A stretch of 64,000 nt of DNA from an uncultured Acidobacteriota bacterium (GCA_902826455.1 CADEEV010000005.1:101674-165673), one strand, 5' to 3'; counted from the first letter of the stretch, positions 47,123 through 55,941 are shown. Program-made: numbers and translations. Notes: generated by a model from the letters alone, not told the origin.

Positions 47123-47878
47123 TTAGGTCTGCGGATCCTCGGAAGCCGGGTCGTCCAGGAGGCTCCTCTGCCCCGTATCCTCCTCGGACAGGGGGATTTC
47201 GACCGGTCGAGGCGCCTCGATAGCGCGCTTCAGGCCAACGATGTCGACCTCCTCGCCCAGGACCTCGGCGAACTCCTCGATCTTGGGCAGCTCGGCCAGG
47301 TCCTTGAGGCCGAAGTGCAGGAGGAACTCCTTGGTCGTCCCGTAGAGCATGGGCCGGCCCACGACTTCCTTCCGGCCCGTGATGCGGATCAAGCGCTTCT
47401 CGAGGAGCGTCTTCACCACGCCCCCGGACTTGACGCCGCGCAGCTCGATCACCTCGGGCATCGTGACCGGCTGCTTGTACGCGATCACGGCCAGCGTCTC
47501 CAGGGCCTGGATCGACAGGCGCGTCGGGGTCTTGGGATCCAGCAGCTCGCGGATCCAGTCGTTGAACTCGGGGCGCGTCGTGATCTGCCAGCCGCCGGCG
47601 ACCTCGACCAGCTGCAGGCCGCGGCCGTCGCGCAGGTAGTCGGCCTGGATCTCGCCGATCGCGGCCATCCAGTCGTCCTTCGGCACGCCCTGGATCACCT
47701 GGCCGATCTCGCGGGGCGTGATCGGCTGCGGCGACGCGAAGATCAGCGCCTCCACGACCGCGCGGATCTCGGCGGGCGGCAGGACCGGCGCCGCGGGCTC
47801 GGGCTCGCTCGGGTCGGGCCCGGCGCCGTCGGCCTGGGCCACGGTCACCGGCGTTTCGTCTGTCTCGTTCTCTTCCAC
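47123..47878 (-). CDS. scpB: Chromosome segregation and condensation protein ScpB
   Basis: A 251-residue kleisin-associated winged-helix protein that works with ScpA and SMC in condensing and segregating the chromosome. Conserved parts are AVVEALIFASPQPITPREIG, LSIQALETLAVIAYKQPVT, LRGVKSGGVVKTLLEKRLIR and RPMLYGTTKEFLLHFGLKDL. N- and C-termini are acidic and disordered. The start is GTG. It follows scpA by 15 bases. Confidence 0.96.
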   Translation of the reverse strand: MEENETDETPVTVAQADGAGPDPSEPEPAAPVLPPAEIRAVVEALIFASPQPITPREIGQVIQGVPKDDWMAAIGEIQADYLRDGRGLQLVEVAGGWQITTRPEFNDWIRELLDPKTPTRLSIQALETLAVIAYKQPVTMPEVIELRGVKSGGVVKTLLEKRLIRITGRKEVVGRPMLYGTTKEFLLHFGLKDLAELPKIEEFAEVLGEEVDIVGLKRAIEAPRPVEIPLSEEDTGQRSLLDDPASEDPQT

Positions 47879-47893
47879 TTCGTCCTTCGCTCT

Positions 47894-48760
47894 CTAGACG
47901 GTTGGGACCGGCGCGCCCTCTTCGGGGCCGACGGGACGGAACACCCGGATCGGCTGGAACACGCCGCGCTGGTAGACCTTCACGCGCTTCAGGCGAATCA
48001 GCTCCAGGATCGCCAGGAACGTCACGATCATGTCGGCCTTGGTGCGCTCGGTCTCGAACAGGCCGACGAACTCCACGGACTCCCCTTCCTTCACGAGGCC
48101 GAGGATCTCGTCCATGCGCATCTCGATCGACTTGCCCTCGGACTCGACCTCGTGGTCGAACAGGGTCTTGCGGCGGTCGAGGAGCTCCTTGAACGCGCTG
48201 ATGAGGTCGAAGAGCCCGGCCTCGAGCATCTCGTCCCCGCCGTCGTCGAACTTAGGGATCACGGCGTCGGGGCGGGTCCAGGTGGCGGCGCGGATCTGGC
48301 CCTTCTGGTGGAGCAGCCCCGCGGCTTCCTTGTAGCGCTCGAACTCGAGCAGGCGCCGCACCAGCGCGTCGCGCGGATCTTCCTGGTCCTCCTCGCCGCC
48401 CTGGGCCTCGGTGGGATCGACCGGCACCAGCATCTTCGACTTGATGTGGATCAGCGTCGCGGCCATCACCATGAACTCGCCGGCCACGTCGAGGTTGAGC
48501 TGCTGCATCAGCCCCAGGTACTCCATGTACCGGCGCGTGATCGGCGCGATCGGCAGGTCGTGGATGTCGATCTGGTCGCGGCGGATCAGGTAGAGCAGCA
48601 GGTCCAGCGGGCCCTCGAACGTCGGCAGCTGGATCTGCGGCACGTCCTCGGGCAGCGACGACTCGACGCCCTCGGGCACCGCGACCTTCTCGGCTCCGGC
48701 GGGCGTGGGGACTTCGAGCGCCGCGTCCTGCGGCGTGGGATCTTCCGTGTCGGCGGTCAT
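47894..48760 (-). CDS. scpA: Segregation and condensation protein ScpA
   Basis: A 288-residue kleisin that bridges SMC heads. The N-terminal domain begins after an acidic tail at QIQLPTFEGPLDLLLYLIRR, with the family's IDIHDLPIAPITRRYMEYL and VMAATLIHIKSKMLVP. The C-terminal winged helix (VTFLAILELIRLKRVKVYQR) binds the SMC head. The acidic N-terminal extension of about 50 residues is longer than usual. It lies between trpS and scpB, the usual order. Confidence 0.96.
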   Translation of the reverse strand: MTADTEDPTPQDAALEVPTPAGAEKVAVPEGVESSLPEDVPQIQLPTFEGPLDLLLYLIRRDQIDIHDLPIAPITRRYMEYLGLMQQLNLDVAGEFMVMAATLIHIKSKMLVPVDPTEAQGGEEDQEDPRDALVRRLLEFERYKEAAGLLHQKGQIRAATWTRPDAVIPKFDDGGDEMLEAGLFDLISAFKELLDRRKTLFDHEVESEGKSIEMRMDEILGLVKEGESVEFVGLFETERTKADMIVTFLAILELIRLKRVKVYQRGVFQPIRVFRPVGPEEGAPVPTV

Positions 48761-48771
48761 CGTTCTTCCGG

Positions 48772-49761
48772 TCAGTAACGGATCTTCATGGCGGCCCGGA
48801 CCTCGTCCATCGTGGCCTGGGCCGTCGCGCGGGCCCGCTTCGAGCCCTCGATCAGGATCTCCCACACGTCCTTGGGCCGCGCCTCGAAATCGCGGCGCCG
48901 CGCCTGCATGGGAGCCAGCACCGCCAGCATGTGCTCGGCGAGCTTGTTCTTGCAATCGATGCAGCCGATCCCGGCGCTGCGGCAGCCGGCCGCCGCCCAG
49001 TCCTGCGTCGGCTTCGGGGAGAACGCCTTGTGCAGGTCGAACACCGGGCAGATGTCGGGGTTCCCGGGATCCGTGCGGCGCTGGCGGGCCGGGTCGGTCA
49101 GCATCGGCCGCAGCTTCTGGCGGATCGCGTCGGGCGTGTCCTTCATGTCGATCGCGTTGCCGTAGGACTTCGACATCTTGCGGCCGTCGGTGCCGGGAAT
49201 CCGCTTCGACACCGTGTGCAGCGTCTTCGGCTCCGGGAACACCGGCCCGTAGAAGTTGTTGAAGCGCCGCACGATCTCGCGGGTCAGCTCGATGTGGGGC
49301 GCCTGGTCCTCGCCCACCGGCACGGCGTCGGCCTTGTAGATGATGATGTCCGCCGACTGCAGCAGCGGGTAGCCCAGGAACCCGTAGGTGCCGAGGTCCT
49401 TCTCGCTGATCTGCTGCTGCTGCTCCTTGTACGTGGGCACGCGCTCGAGCCACGGCAGCGGCGTGATCATCGACAGCAGCAGGTGCAGCTCGGCGTGCTC
49501 GGGGACCAGGCTCTGGATGAACAGCGCGGAGCGCTCGGGATCGAGCCCGGCCGCGAGCCAGTCGGTCGCGACCTCGAGGACGTTGTCCTTCACCTGGCCC
49601 GGGTTCGCGTAGTCGGTGGTGAGCGAGTGCCAGTCGACGATGCAGTAGTAGCACTCGTACTCGTCCTGCAGGCGCACCCAGTTCTCGAGGGCGCCCATGT
49701 AGTTGCCCAGGTGCAGCGCGCCGGTCGGGCGCATGCCGGAGAGGATGCGGGGACGGGTCAT
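48772..49761 (-). CDS. trpS: Tryptophanyl-tRNA synthetase
   Basis: A 329-residue class I synthetase. The HIGH-like motif is GALHLGNYMGALENW and the KMSKS loop is DGRKMSKSYGNAI. GFLGYPLLQSADIIIYKAD and PVGEDQAPHIELTREI form the tryptophan pocket region. The length fits the bacterial enzyme. It directly follows the site-2 protease gene with no gap. Confidence 0.97.
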   Translation of the reverse strand: MTRPRILSGMRPTGALHLGNYMGALENWVRLQDEYECYYCIVDWHSLTTDYANPGQVKDNVLEVATDWLAAGLDPERSALFIQSLVPEHAELHLLLSMITPLPWLERVPTYKEQQQQISEKDLGTYGFLGYPLLQSADIIIYKADAVPVGEDQAPHIELTREIVRRFNNFYGPVFPEPKTLHTVSKRIPGTDGRKMSKSYGNAIDMKDTPDAIRQKLRPMLTDPARQRRTDPGNPDICPVFDLHKAFSPKPTQDWAAAGCRSAGIGCIDCKNKLAEHMLAVLAPMQARRRDFEARPKDVWEILIEGSKRARATAQATMDEVRAAMKIRY

Positions 49762-50400
49762 CTAGGTGGCCATCGCCAGAAGCACGCTCGTGAGGAGGTC
49801 GGTCAGGGGGCCCAGGACGAAGCTGAGGGCGCCCGTCGCGAACAGGATCAGGAGGATGTAGCCGCCGTAGGGCTGGATCACGCGGTCGTAGGCGTCGGCC
49901 ATCGAGCGCGGCAGGCCGAAGGAGGCGACCTTGGAGCCGTCGAGGGGCGGCAGCGGCACCAGGTTGAAGAGCCCGAGCAGCACGTTGATCTGCACGCCCT
50001 TGACCAGCAGGATCAGCAGCGGGTCGGCATTGGTGCGGATCAGGCCGGCGCGGATGCACACGAACAGGACGGCCGTGAACAGCACGGCCAGGATCAGGTT
50101 CGAGATCGGGCCGGCTCCCGCCACGGTGACGTGGCCCCGGGCCAGCGACCGGTCGCGCCGGAAGTTCGCGGGGTTGTAGGGCGTCGGCTTGGCCCAGCCG
50201 AACAGCGGGCTTCCGCTGGTCAGGAACATCAGGAACGGCAGCAGGACCGTGCCGATCGGATCGATGTGGACCACGGGGTTCAGGCTGATCCGGCCCTCGC
50301 GCAGGGCGGTGTCGTCGCCCAGCCGCAGCGCGGCCCAGGCGTGAGCCGCCTCGTGGAACGAGAGGCTGAAGAGCAGGACGACGTACATCGTCAGGCCCAT
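49762..50400 (-). CDS. Site-2 protease family (M50) membrane metalloprotease
   Basis: A 212-residue integral membrane protease. The zinc site HEAAH is at residues 16-20 in the first helix, and the third ligand is in LFNLVPLPPLDGSKV. GHVTVAGAGPISNLILAVLF is conserved. Genes of this type next to trpS and scpAB are common; they may cut membrane regulators. The frame stays open upstream for about 20 residues, but no other ATG, GTG or TTG is available, so the start is set at ATG 50400. TACGAT at 50452-50457 is a candidate -10. Confidence 0.9.
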   Translation of the reverse strand: MGLTMYVVLLFSLSFHEAAHAWAALRLGDDTALREGRISLNPVVHIDPIGTVLLPFLMFLTSGSPLFGWAKPTPYNPANFRRDRSLARGHVTVAGAGPISNLILAVLFTAVLFVCIRAGLIRTNADPLLILLVKGVQINVLLGLFNLVPLPPLDGSKVASFGLPRSMADAYDRVIQPYGGYILLILFATGALSFVLGPLTDLLTSVLLAMAT

Positions 50401-50464
50401 CGCGATCGACTGACCCGTCAGCTCGTGCAGACTGCCCCCAAAGAACCCGGGATCGTAGCATTTT

Positions 50465-51172
50465 TCATGGGAGCCACAGCGTGCGCGCGCTCCGCTCGCG
50501 GGGATCCAGGCCGGCCGCCTTCCCGAGCAGCTTCACGACCGCCGGCGGATCGGTCCGGAAGCGCCACTCGTCGTTACGGGCGTCCGGGAACGCGGCCGCC
50601 CAGGCCGTCCACCAGGGCGCGACGCGCTTCGAGAGCGGCTCGACGACCAGGACGCGGGCGCCGCGCCGGCGCGCGTCGAGGAGGCGGGCCCTGAAGCCGT
50701 CCCGGCCCGCGTCGTCGAGCTCGTTGAGGGTCCAGGCCACCAGGATGCCAGCGCCTCCGCCGGGCAGGACGTGGGTCATGAGGTCGCCGCGGACGAGGCG
50801 GCCGCTGACGCCGAGCGCGGACAGCGTGAAGCGGGCCTCGCCGGCGGCCCAACCGCTCGTCTCGACGCCCTCGTACCGGGCGCCCGCTTCCGCGGCCCAC
50901 GCGGCTCCGGCCGAGGCGGTGCCGCAGCCGAGATCGCAGACCGAGCGCACGCGGGCCGCGTCCCCCAGCTCCCGGACCACCGCCCGCACCGTGAGGAAGT
51001 GCAGGATCCCGTAGTACAGCGCGAAAGCCGCGCGCTTGCCGTGACCGTCGAAGACCGAGCCGCCGGGAAGCCTGTCGCGGCGCTCGACGTACAGCGACGA
51101 CAAGGCCTGCAGGCCGCGGCGGATCTCGGTGAAATTGAGCTCGCGGGTGTGGCGCGCTTCGAGGGCCGTCAC
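50465..51172 (-). CDS. Class I SAM-dependent methyltransferase
   Basis: About 235 residues with the SAM-binding motif SVCDLGCGTASAGAAWAAEA and a second acidic strand (YEGVETSGWA). TLNELDDAG follows as motif post-II. The N-terminal helical part (ELNFTEIRRGLQALSSLYVE) recalls Rsm22-like rRNA methyltransferases, but this is not firm. The GTG at 51172 is the first standard start. The frame extends to a CTG at 51205 that would overlap the uvrC TGA as CTGA, exactly like other coupled pairs here, and would add the sensible sequence SPPSDRFDAW. Confidence 0.75.
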   Translation of the reverse strand: MTALEARHTRELNFTEIRRGLQALSSLYVERRDRLPGGSVFDGHGKRAAFALYYGILHFLTVRAVVRELGDAARVRSVCDLGCGTASAGAAWAAEAGARYEGVETSGWAAGEARFTLSALGVSGRLVRGDLMTHVLPGGGAGILVAWTLNELDDAGRDGFRARLLDARRRGARVLVVEPLSKRVAPWWTAWAAAFPDARNDEWRFRTDPPAVVKLLGKAAGLDPRERSARTLWLP

Positions 51173-51201
51173 CCAGGCGTCGAAGCGATCGGACGGCGGG
51201 C

Positions 51202-52998
51202 TCAGGGCCGGCCCTCGAAGTGGGCCTTGATGCGGGCGGCCGTCACCTTCCCCACCGCCGCGGCGATCTCGACCTCGCTGGCCGAGCGCACGCCGCGCAG
51301 CGAGCCGAAGCGCGTGAGCAGCTTCTTGCGCTTGGTCGGCCCCACGCCCGGGATCGAGTCGAGCTCCGAGTGCAGCGTCCGCTTGCTGCGGGTCTGGCGA
51401 TGGAAGCCGATCGCGAAACGGTGCGCCTCGTCGCGCACGCGCTGGACGAGCTGCAGGACCGGCGACGAGTGGGGCAGGACGATGGGCTCCTCGCGGCCGC
51501 GCAGGTAGATGAGCTCCTCGCGCTTCGCGAGGCTCGCGACGGGCTGGTCGCCGAGGCCGAGCTCGTCGAGGGCCTCGCCGGCCGCGTGGAGCTGTCCCTT
51601 GCCGCCGTCGATCAGCACCAGCTCCGGCAGGTCCTGCCCTTCTTCGAGCAGGCGCTTGTAGCGGCGGCCGACGACCTCGCGCATCGAGGCGAAGTCGTCG
51701 GGAGCACCGGTCACGGTCCGCACCTTGAACTTGCGGTACTCCGACTTCTTCGGAAGGCCGTCGACGAAGCACACCATGGACGCCACGATGTCGGAGCCCT
51801 GGATGTTCGAGATGTCGAAGCACTCGATGCGCCGGGGCTCCTCGCCGAGGTCGAGCAGGTCCCGGAGCGCCCGCAGGATCTCCTCGGACTGCTGGCGCGG
51901 GTGCTTCCACTCCAGGTCGAAGGCGAGCCGGGCGTTCTTCTCGACGAGCTCGAGGAGCCGCACCTTCTCGCCGCGCTGCGGCACGCGCACCTTCACGTTC
52001 GTGCCGCGCCGCGCCGTGAGCCAGGCCTCGAGCAGCTCGCAATCGGGGATCGCCTCGGGGATCAGGATCTCGCGCGGAACGTAGCGGCCCTGGGCGTAGA
52101 ACTGCTGCACCGCGGAGGCGACGACGTTCTCGGGCTCCGCGACGCCGTCGAGCAGGTAGGCCTCGCGCGAGACGACCTTGCCGTCGCGCACCGAGAACAC
52201 CTGCAGGGCCGCCCGCGAGCCTTCGACGTGGGCGCCGAACAGGTCGCGCTCCTCGATGTCCGTGGTGGTGATCTTCTGGGGCGTGTCGAGGCGCTCGAGG
52301 GCCCGCACCTGGTCGCGCAGGCTCGCCGCCTCCTCGTAGCGCTCGCCGGCCGCGGCGTCGGCCATCTGGTGCTCGAGGTGGCCCAGCACCTCGTCGGTGT
52401 GCCCCTCGAGGAACAGGGCCGCCTGGCGCGAGGCCTCCTTGTAGCGGTCGAGGGAGCAGACCTCCACCACGCACGGGGCGATGCAGCGTCCGATCTGGTG
52501 CTGGAGGCAGGGCCGGGGCCGCCGGCCGTTCAGGGTCTCCTTGCACGAGCGAATGCCGAAGACGCGGTGGACGACGCGGCTCGTCTTGCGGCCCAGGCTC
52601 GCGGGGATATAGGGCCCGCCGTAGGCGTTGCCGTCTTCCGCCGGGCGCCGCACGACGTACATGCGCGGGTAGTCCTCGTTCAGCGTGAGCTTCAGGTACG
52701 GGTGGTTCTTGTCGTCGCGAAGCAACACGTTGTAGCGGGGCTTCTCGCGCTTGATCAGGTTGTTCTCCAGGGCGAGGGCCTCCATCTCGGAGTCCGTCAC
52801 GACCAGGTCGAGGTCCGCGATCTCGCCGATCATCCTCGTCTTCAGGAGCTCGAAGGGCCGCGAGGCCTGGAAGTAGGAGCGCACGCGGTCGCGCAGCAGG
52901 CGCGCCTTGCCCACATAGAGCACGCGGCCGCCGGCGTCCCGAAACAGGTACACGCCTGGCCGCGCCGGCAGTGCTTCCAGTTTCTCGCGCAGCCCCAT
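51202..52998 (-). CDS. uvrC: UvrABC excision nuclease subunit UvrC
   Basis: UvrC makes both cuts around a lesion. The 598-residue product has an intact GIY-YIG domain (PGVYLFRDAGGRVLYVGKA), the Cys segment RPCLQHQIGRCIAPC, a UVR motif (ERYEEAASLRDQVRALERL), the RNase H-like nuclease half (IECFDISNIQGSDIVASMVC, LVLIDGGKGQL) and C-terminal helix-hairpin-helix repeats (LDSIPGVGPTKRKKLLTRFG). GGAGG is directly before the ATG, which overlaps a divergent promoter region. A second, degenerate UvrC-like protein is at 31260-32219. Confidence 0.97.
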   Translation of the reverse strand: MGLREKLEALPARPGVYLFRDAGGRVLYVGKARLLRDRVRSYFQASRPFELLKTRMIGEIADLDLVVTDSEMEALALENNLIKREKPRYNVLLRDDKNHPYLKLTLNEDYPRMYVVRRPAEDGNAYGGPYIPASLGRKTSRVVHRVFGIRSCKETLNGRRPRPCLQHQIGRCIAPCVVEVCSLDRYKEASRQAALFLEGHTDEVLGHLEHQMADAAAGERYEEAASLRDQVRALERLDTPQKITTTDIEERDLFGAHVEGSRAALQVFSVRDGKVVSREAYLLDGVAEPENVVASAVQQFYAQGRYVPREILIPEAIPDCELLEAWLTARRGTNVKVRVPQRGEKVRLLELVEKNARLAFDLEWKHPRQQSEEILRALRDLLDLGEEPRRIECFDISNIQGSDIVASMVCFVDGLPKKSEYRKFKVRTVTGAPDDFASMREVVGRRYKRLLEEGQDLPELVLIDGGKGQLHAAGEALDELGLGDQPVASLAKREELIYLRGREEPIVLPHSSPVLQLVQRVRDEAHRFAIGFHRQTRSKRTLHSELDSIPGVGPTKRKKLLTRFGSLRGVRSASEVEIAAAVGKVTAARIKAHFEGRP

Positions 52999-53026
52999 CC
53001 TCCGGATTATGCTTGACGCGCCTTCC

Positions 53027-53647
53027 ATGGTCACCGACAGGCTGGGACGCGTCTTCGCACGGCCACTCGAGGCCCTGGTTCGCGGCTTCTCGCGCTTCAG
53101 CCCCGACGTCCTCACCATCACGGGCCTCGCCTTGAACGGCGTCGCCTGCGCGTTCTTCGCGATCGCGGGCGGCAAGGACTATCGCAGCCCGCAGCTGCTC
53201 CAGGTGGGCGGCCTCGTGGCGCTGCTCGCGAGCGTCTTCGACATGCTCGACGGCCGCGTCGCGCGGCTGCGCGGCCGCGACACGAAGTACGGCGCGTTCC
53301 TCGACTCCACGATGGACCGCTACTCCGACATGGTCCTCTACATGGGCCTGCTGATCCTGTACGCCCGCGTCGACAAGACGCCGCACATGGTGCTCGTGTG
53401 GGTGGCGGCGTTCAGCAGCTTCATGACGTCGTATGCGCGGGCGCGCGCCGAGAGCCTGATCCCCCGCTGCGACGTGGGCTTCCTCGAGCGGCCCGAGCGC
53501 ATCGTGCTGATCATCCTCGGCGCCCTCACGAACCGCATGGTGGCCGTGCTGTGGGTGATCGCCGTGCTCTCGAACGTCACGGCCATCCAGCGCGTCGTCT
53601 ACACCTACGTCGAGCTGAAGCGCGGCTGGACCCGGCGCGACCCGTGA
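53027..53647 (+). CDS. CDP-alcohol phosphatidyltransferase
   Basis: A 206-residue membrane enzyme of phospholipid synthesis. The metal- and CDP-binding signature is complete: DMLDGRVARLRGRDTKYGAF followed by LDSTMDR. About six hydrophobic segments follow. The alcohol acceptor (glycerol phosphate, inositol phosphate or other) is not determined. The ATG at 53027 follows a TATGCT box at 53008-53013; an earlier ATG at 53009 lies inside that box. The uvrC promoter region overlaps on the other strand. Its TGA overlaps the next gene's GTG. Confidence 0.92.
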   Translation: MVTDRLGRVFARPLEALVRGFSRFSPDVLTITGLALNGVACAFFAIAGGKDYRSPQLLQVGGLVALLASVFDMLDGRVARLRGRDTKYGAFLDSTMDRYSDMVLYMGLLILYARVDKTPHMVLVWVAAFSSFMTSYARARAESLIPRCDVGFLERPERIVLIILGALTNRMVAVLWVIAVLSNVTAIQRVVYTYVELKRGWTRRDP

Positions 53648-54144
53648 TCTTCAGCGCCAGGGCCGAGAGCGCGCGACGCCGGCTGCTGCGGCCCTGGCCG
53701 TTCTTCGGCTACCTCTGGCTCCGGCTGCCTCTCGCGGCGTTCGCGGGGCTGCGGCTCGAGCGCCTCGACGAGGACGCCTGCGAGGTGCGGCTGCCCGGCG
53801 GATGGCGCACGCAGAACCCGTTCCGCTCGACCTACTTCGCCGCGCAGGCCATGGCGGCGGAGATGTCCACCGGCGCCCCGGCGCTGGTCCTCGTCGAGGG
53901 TGCTCCTGCCTCGGTCGCGCTGCTCGTGCGCGAGGCCCGGGGCACGTTCGGCAAGAAGGCGACGGGCGACGTGAGGTTCCGCTGCGAGGACGTCCGGGCG
54001 ATGGCCGCGGTCGTCGAGCGCGCCGCCGCGGGCGGCGAGGGAGAGACGTTCGCGGCCCGCAGCACCGGGCGCATGAAGGACGGCACGGTCGTGTCCGAGT
54101 TCGAGATCACCTGGACGTTCCGGCGCCGGCAGCCGCGGCCGTGA
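53644..54144 (+). CDS. DUF4442-like hotdog-fold protein (thioesterase-like)
   Basis: A 166-residue protein that resembles hotdog thioesterase-like proteins of the DUF4442 type: LRPWPFFGYLWLRLPLAAFAG, then CEVRLPGGWRTQNPFRSTYFAAQAMAAEM, the conserved asparagine-helix region of this family. No catalytic residue can be named. It is coupled by GTGA on both sides, to the CDP-alcohol phosphatidyltransferase and to mobA. Its position after a phospholipid gene suggests an acyl-thioester link, but this is inference. Confidence 0.72.
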   Translation: MIFSARAESARRRLLRPWPFFGYLWLRLPLAAFAGLRLERLDEDACEVRLPGGWRTQNPFRSTYFAAQAMAAEMSTGAPALVLVEGAPASVALLVREARGTFGKKATGDVRFRCEDVRAMAAVVERAAAGGEGETFAARSTGRMKDGTVVSEFEITWTFRRRQPRP

Positions 54145-54716
54145 GCGTCTCGGGCTTCGTGGTCGCGGGCGGCCGCAGCGTCCGGATGGGCCGGGACAAG
54201 GCGCTGCTTCCCTGGAACGGCGCGACGCTCCTCGACCGCGCGATCGCGCGGCTCTCCGCGGTCTGCGACGACGTCACGATCCTCTGTGGGCCGGAACGCC
54301 GCTACGCCGATCGCGGCGTGCCGGTGGCCGTCGACGTGGTGGCCGACGCCGGTTCGCTGGGCGGAGTCCTGACCGGCCTCACGCTGCTGAATGGAGCGGC
54401 GGGGCTGTTCCTCGCGGTGGACGTGCCGCAGGTCGGCGTCGACCTTCTGAAGCACCTGGTCGAGCTGTCCGCCGAGGCCGACGTGGTGGTGCCCGTGTCG
54501 CCGAATGGGCCCGAACCGTTGTGCGCCATCTATTCGGCGGCGTGCCTCGCGCCGGTGACGCGCGCGTTCGAGCGCGAGGCGTTCAAGATGACGAGCTTCT
54601 GGCCCGAGGTTCGCGTGCGCGAGGTGACGGGTGCCGAGCTCGAGGCTTTCGGGGATCCGGTGCAGCTCTTCCGCAACGTCAACACGCCCGAGGACTACGC
54701 GGACAGCCGCGGCTAG
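54141..54716 (+). CDS. mobA: Molybdenum cofactor guanylyltransferase, MobA-like
   Basis: A 191-residue nucleotidyltransferase. The N-terminal signature GFVVAGGRSVRMGRDKALLP binds GTP and the phosphates; LFLAVDVPQVGVDLLKHLV contains the metal-binding Asp; PEPLCAIYS and FRNVNTPEDY are family features. It adds GMP to the molybdenum cofactor. No molybdoenzyme is in the window. GTG overlaps the previous TGA. The stop is part of a CTAG shared with the convergent coiled-coil gene. Confidence 0.9.
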   Translation: MSVSGFVVAGGRSVRMGRDKALLPWNGATLLDRAIARLSAVCDDVTILCGPERRYADRGVPVAVDVVADAGSLGGVLTGLTLLNGAAGLFLAVDVPQVGVDLLKHLVELSAEADVVVPVSPNGPEPLCAIYSAACLAPVTRAFEREAFKMTSFWPEVRVREVTGAELEAFGDPVQLFRNVNTPEDYADSRG

Positions 54717-55063
54717 TTCGGGAGAACCGCGTCCTCGAGCCGGCGGATCGCAGCGACCATCATCTGGTACTCGGTCTCGAGCCTATCGAACCGCGAATAG
54801 AGCGCGTCGAGGTGCCCCTGCATCTCGCGGCGGAATGCCCTGAGGTCGGCCTCGAGGTCCTTGAAGCGGCGCTCGACATGAGCGAACTGCGCGGCCACGC
54901 GTCCCTCTAAGGCACCAAGCCGGGCCTCCAGAGCCCCCACCCTGAGCTCCAGGGCATCGAACCGCGACTCGAGCCCATCGAACCGCACTTCGAGGCGATC
55001 GAAGCGCTGGTCGAGCCGCGATTCGAAAGCCGTCAACGCCGAGATGAAGTCGATGTCCGCCAT
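54713..55063 (-). CDS. Small coiled-coil protein with heptad repeats
   Basis: A 116-residue protein made almost wholly of heptads. Units such as RFDRLEV, RFDGLES, RFDALEL, then RVGALEA and RLGALEG repeat at 7-residue steps from about residue 20. The DNA of these units is also repeated, so the array can expand or shrink. No signal peptide or membrane segment is present. A good GGAGGGA site precedes the ATG. Similar small coiled-coil proteins are scattered in many bacteria without known function; an oligomeric scaffold or regulator is possible. Confidence 0.75.
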   Translation of the reverse strand: MADIDFISALTAFESRLDQRFDRLEVRFDGLESRFDALELRVGALEARLGALEGRVAAQFAHVERRFKDLEADLRAFRREMQGHLDALYSRFDRLETEYQMMVAAIRRLEDAVLPN

Positions 55064-55158
55064 CTGGACATCCCTCCCTCCACGATCGCTCGGGAGAGAG
55101 AAGACGCATGGTGACGGGAGTCTACGTCAGGCGGCGGGCGGCGGCGGTCCGAAAATCT

Positions 55159-55602
55159 TCAGGGAACGTTGACCGTGATTCCGACCTCGGTGTTCCCCTT
55201 GCGGCACCAGCCCTCGCGCTTCGAGCAGTAGAAGTACGTGACGGTGGCGGTCACGGTCTGGGCGCCCTTGGGCGCTCCCTTCGCGAGCGTCGCCGGGAAC
55301 ACCACGGGCAGCGTGATGTCGAGGTACTTCGCGGTCGCGGGGTCGTAGGGCGCGACGCGCTCGGCGGCCGGCGCCTGCTTGTCGACCAGGATCGTCTGGG
55401 CCGGGTCGAGCTTGATGCGGGCCGCGGGGGTCTCGTTGATGTGGATCTCGGGATCGGTCCCCGTGAACTGCACGGCGATCACGCCGTCCTTCACGCCCTT
55501 CGCGGGCGGCAGGTAGGAGGCCGTCAGGGTGAAGTGCTGGGGGGCCGCCGCCTGGGCGGCGCCCGCGGCGGCGACGAAGGCCAGGAGAGCGGTTCTCTTC
55601 AT
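55159..55602 (-). CDS. Secreted protein resembling the DsbD N-terminal (alpha) domain
   Basis: A 147-residue protein with a signal peptide (ALLAFVAAAGAAQAAA) and an Ig-like beta fold. The C-terminal segment VTYFYCSKREGWCRKGNT has two cysteines separated by six residues, in a context like the redox-active strand of DsbD-alpha. Before it lies LPVVFPATLAKGAPKGAQTV. In DsbD this domain passes electrons to periplasmic partners; here it stands alone, with no membrane or thioredoxin domain next to it. A thioredoxin-TPR protein is at 58620-59450. The function is inferred. Confidence 0.7.
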   Translation of the reverse strand: MKRTALLAFVAAAGAAQAAAPQHFTLTASYLPPAKGVKDGVIAVQFTGTDPEIHINETPAARIKLDPAQTILVDKQAPAAERVAPYDPATAKYLDITLPVVFPATLAKGAPKGAQTVTATVTYFYCSKREGWCRKGNTEVGITVNVP

Positions 55603-55621
55603 GTCCCGATCCTAGCAGACG

Positions 55622-55861
55622 CTAGACCTTCTCGGCGTGGAGCTCCAGGGCGGTGCGGAACGCCTCGTTCGCTTCTTCGTCCCGGCCGAGCTCGCGGAGC
55701 ATCAGGCCGAGATGCAGGTGGACGTCGGGATCCGACGGGTCCTTCTGGGCGGCCTCACGATAGGCGTCGGCGGCTTCGGAGTAGCGGCCGGCCCGTTCGA
55801 AGGCGAGGCCGCGACTGAGATGGCCGGGGGAGGGATCCACCATCGCTTCAACAGGCTCCAT
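55622..55861 (-). CDS. Small TPR protein
   Basis: A 79-residue protein with about one and a half tetratricopeptide repeats: HLSRGLAFERAGRYSEAADAYREAAQKDPSDPDVHLHLGLMLRELGRDEEANEAFRTALELH region split over residues 13-74. The ATG at 55861 gives the core; a GTG at 55909 would add 16 residues without clear structure. There is no signal peptide. It is probably an adaptor. It ends 19 bases after the start of the DsbD-alpha-like gene's upstream region, so the two may be co-transcribed. Confidence 0.7.
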   Translation of the reverse strand: MEPVEAMVDPSPGHLSRGLAFERAGRYSEAADAYREAAQKDPSDPDVHLHLGLMLRELGRDEEANEAFRTALELHAEKV

Positions 55862-55935
55862 GACGCAGCATGACTCCGCGCTCGCGCGCCGACCGGTGAC
55901 AGGGATCACACGGAAGACGCCGCGCGACGCTCGGC

Positions 55936-55941
55936 TATACT
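55936..55941 (+). promoter_or_regulatory. -10 box TATACT for argS operon
   Basis: TATACT is 16 bases before the ATG at 55958 and 7 bases before an in-frame TTG at 55949. The second spacing equals that of gpmA, so a leaderless TTG start is possible but less usual. Confidence 0.45.

Noticed and set aside
54740..55030. Repeat array as a mobile or noncoding element
   Set aside because: The repeats keep a seven-codon period within an open frame and are explained by the coiled coil.
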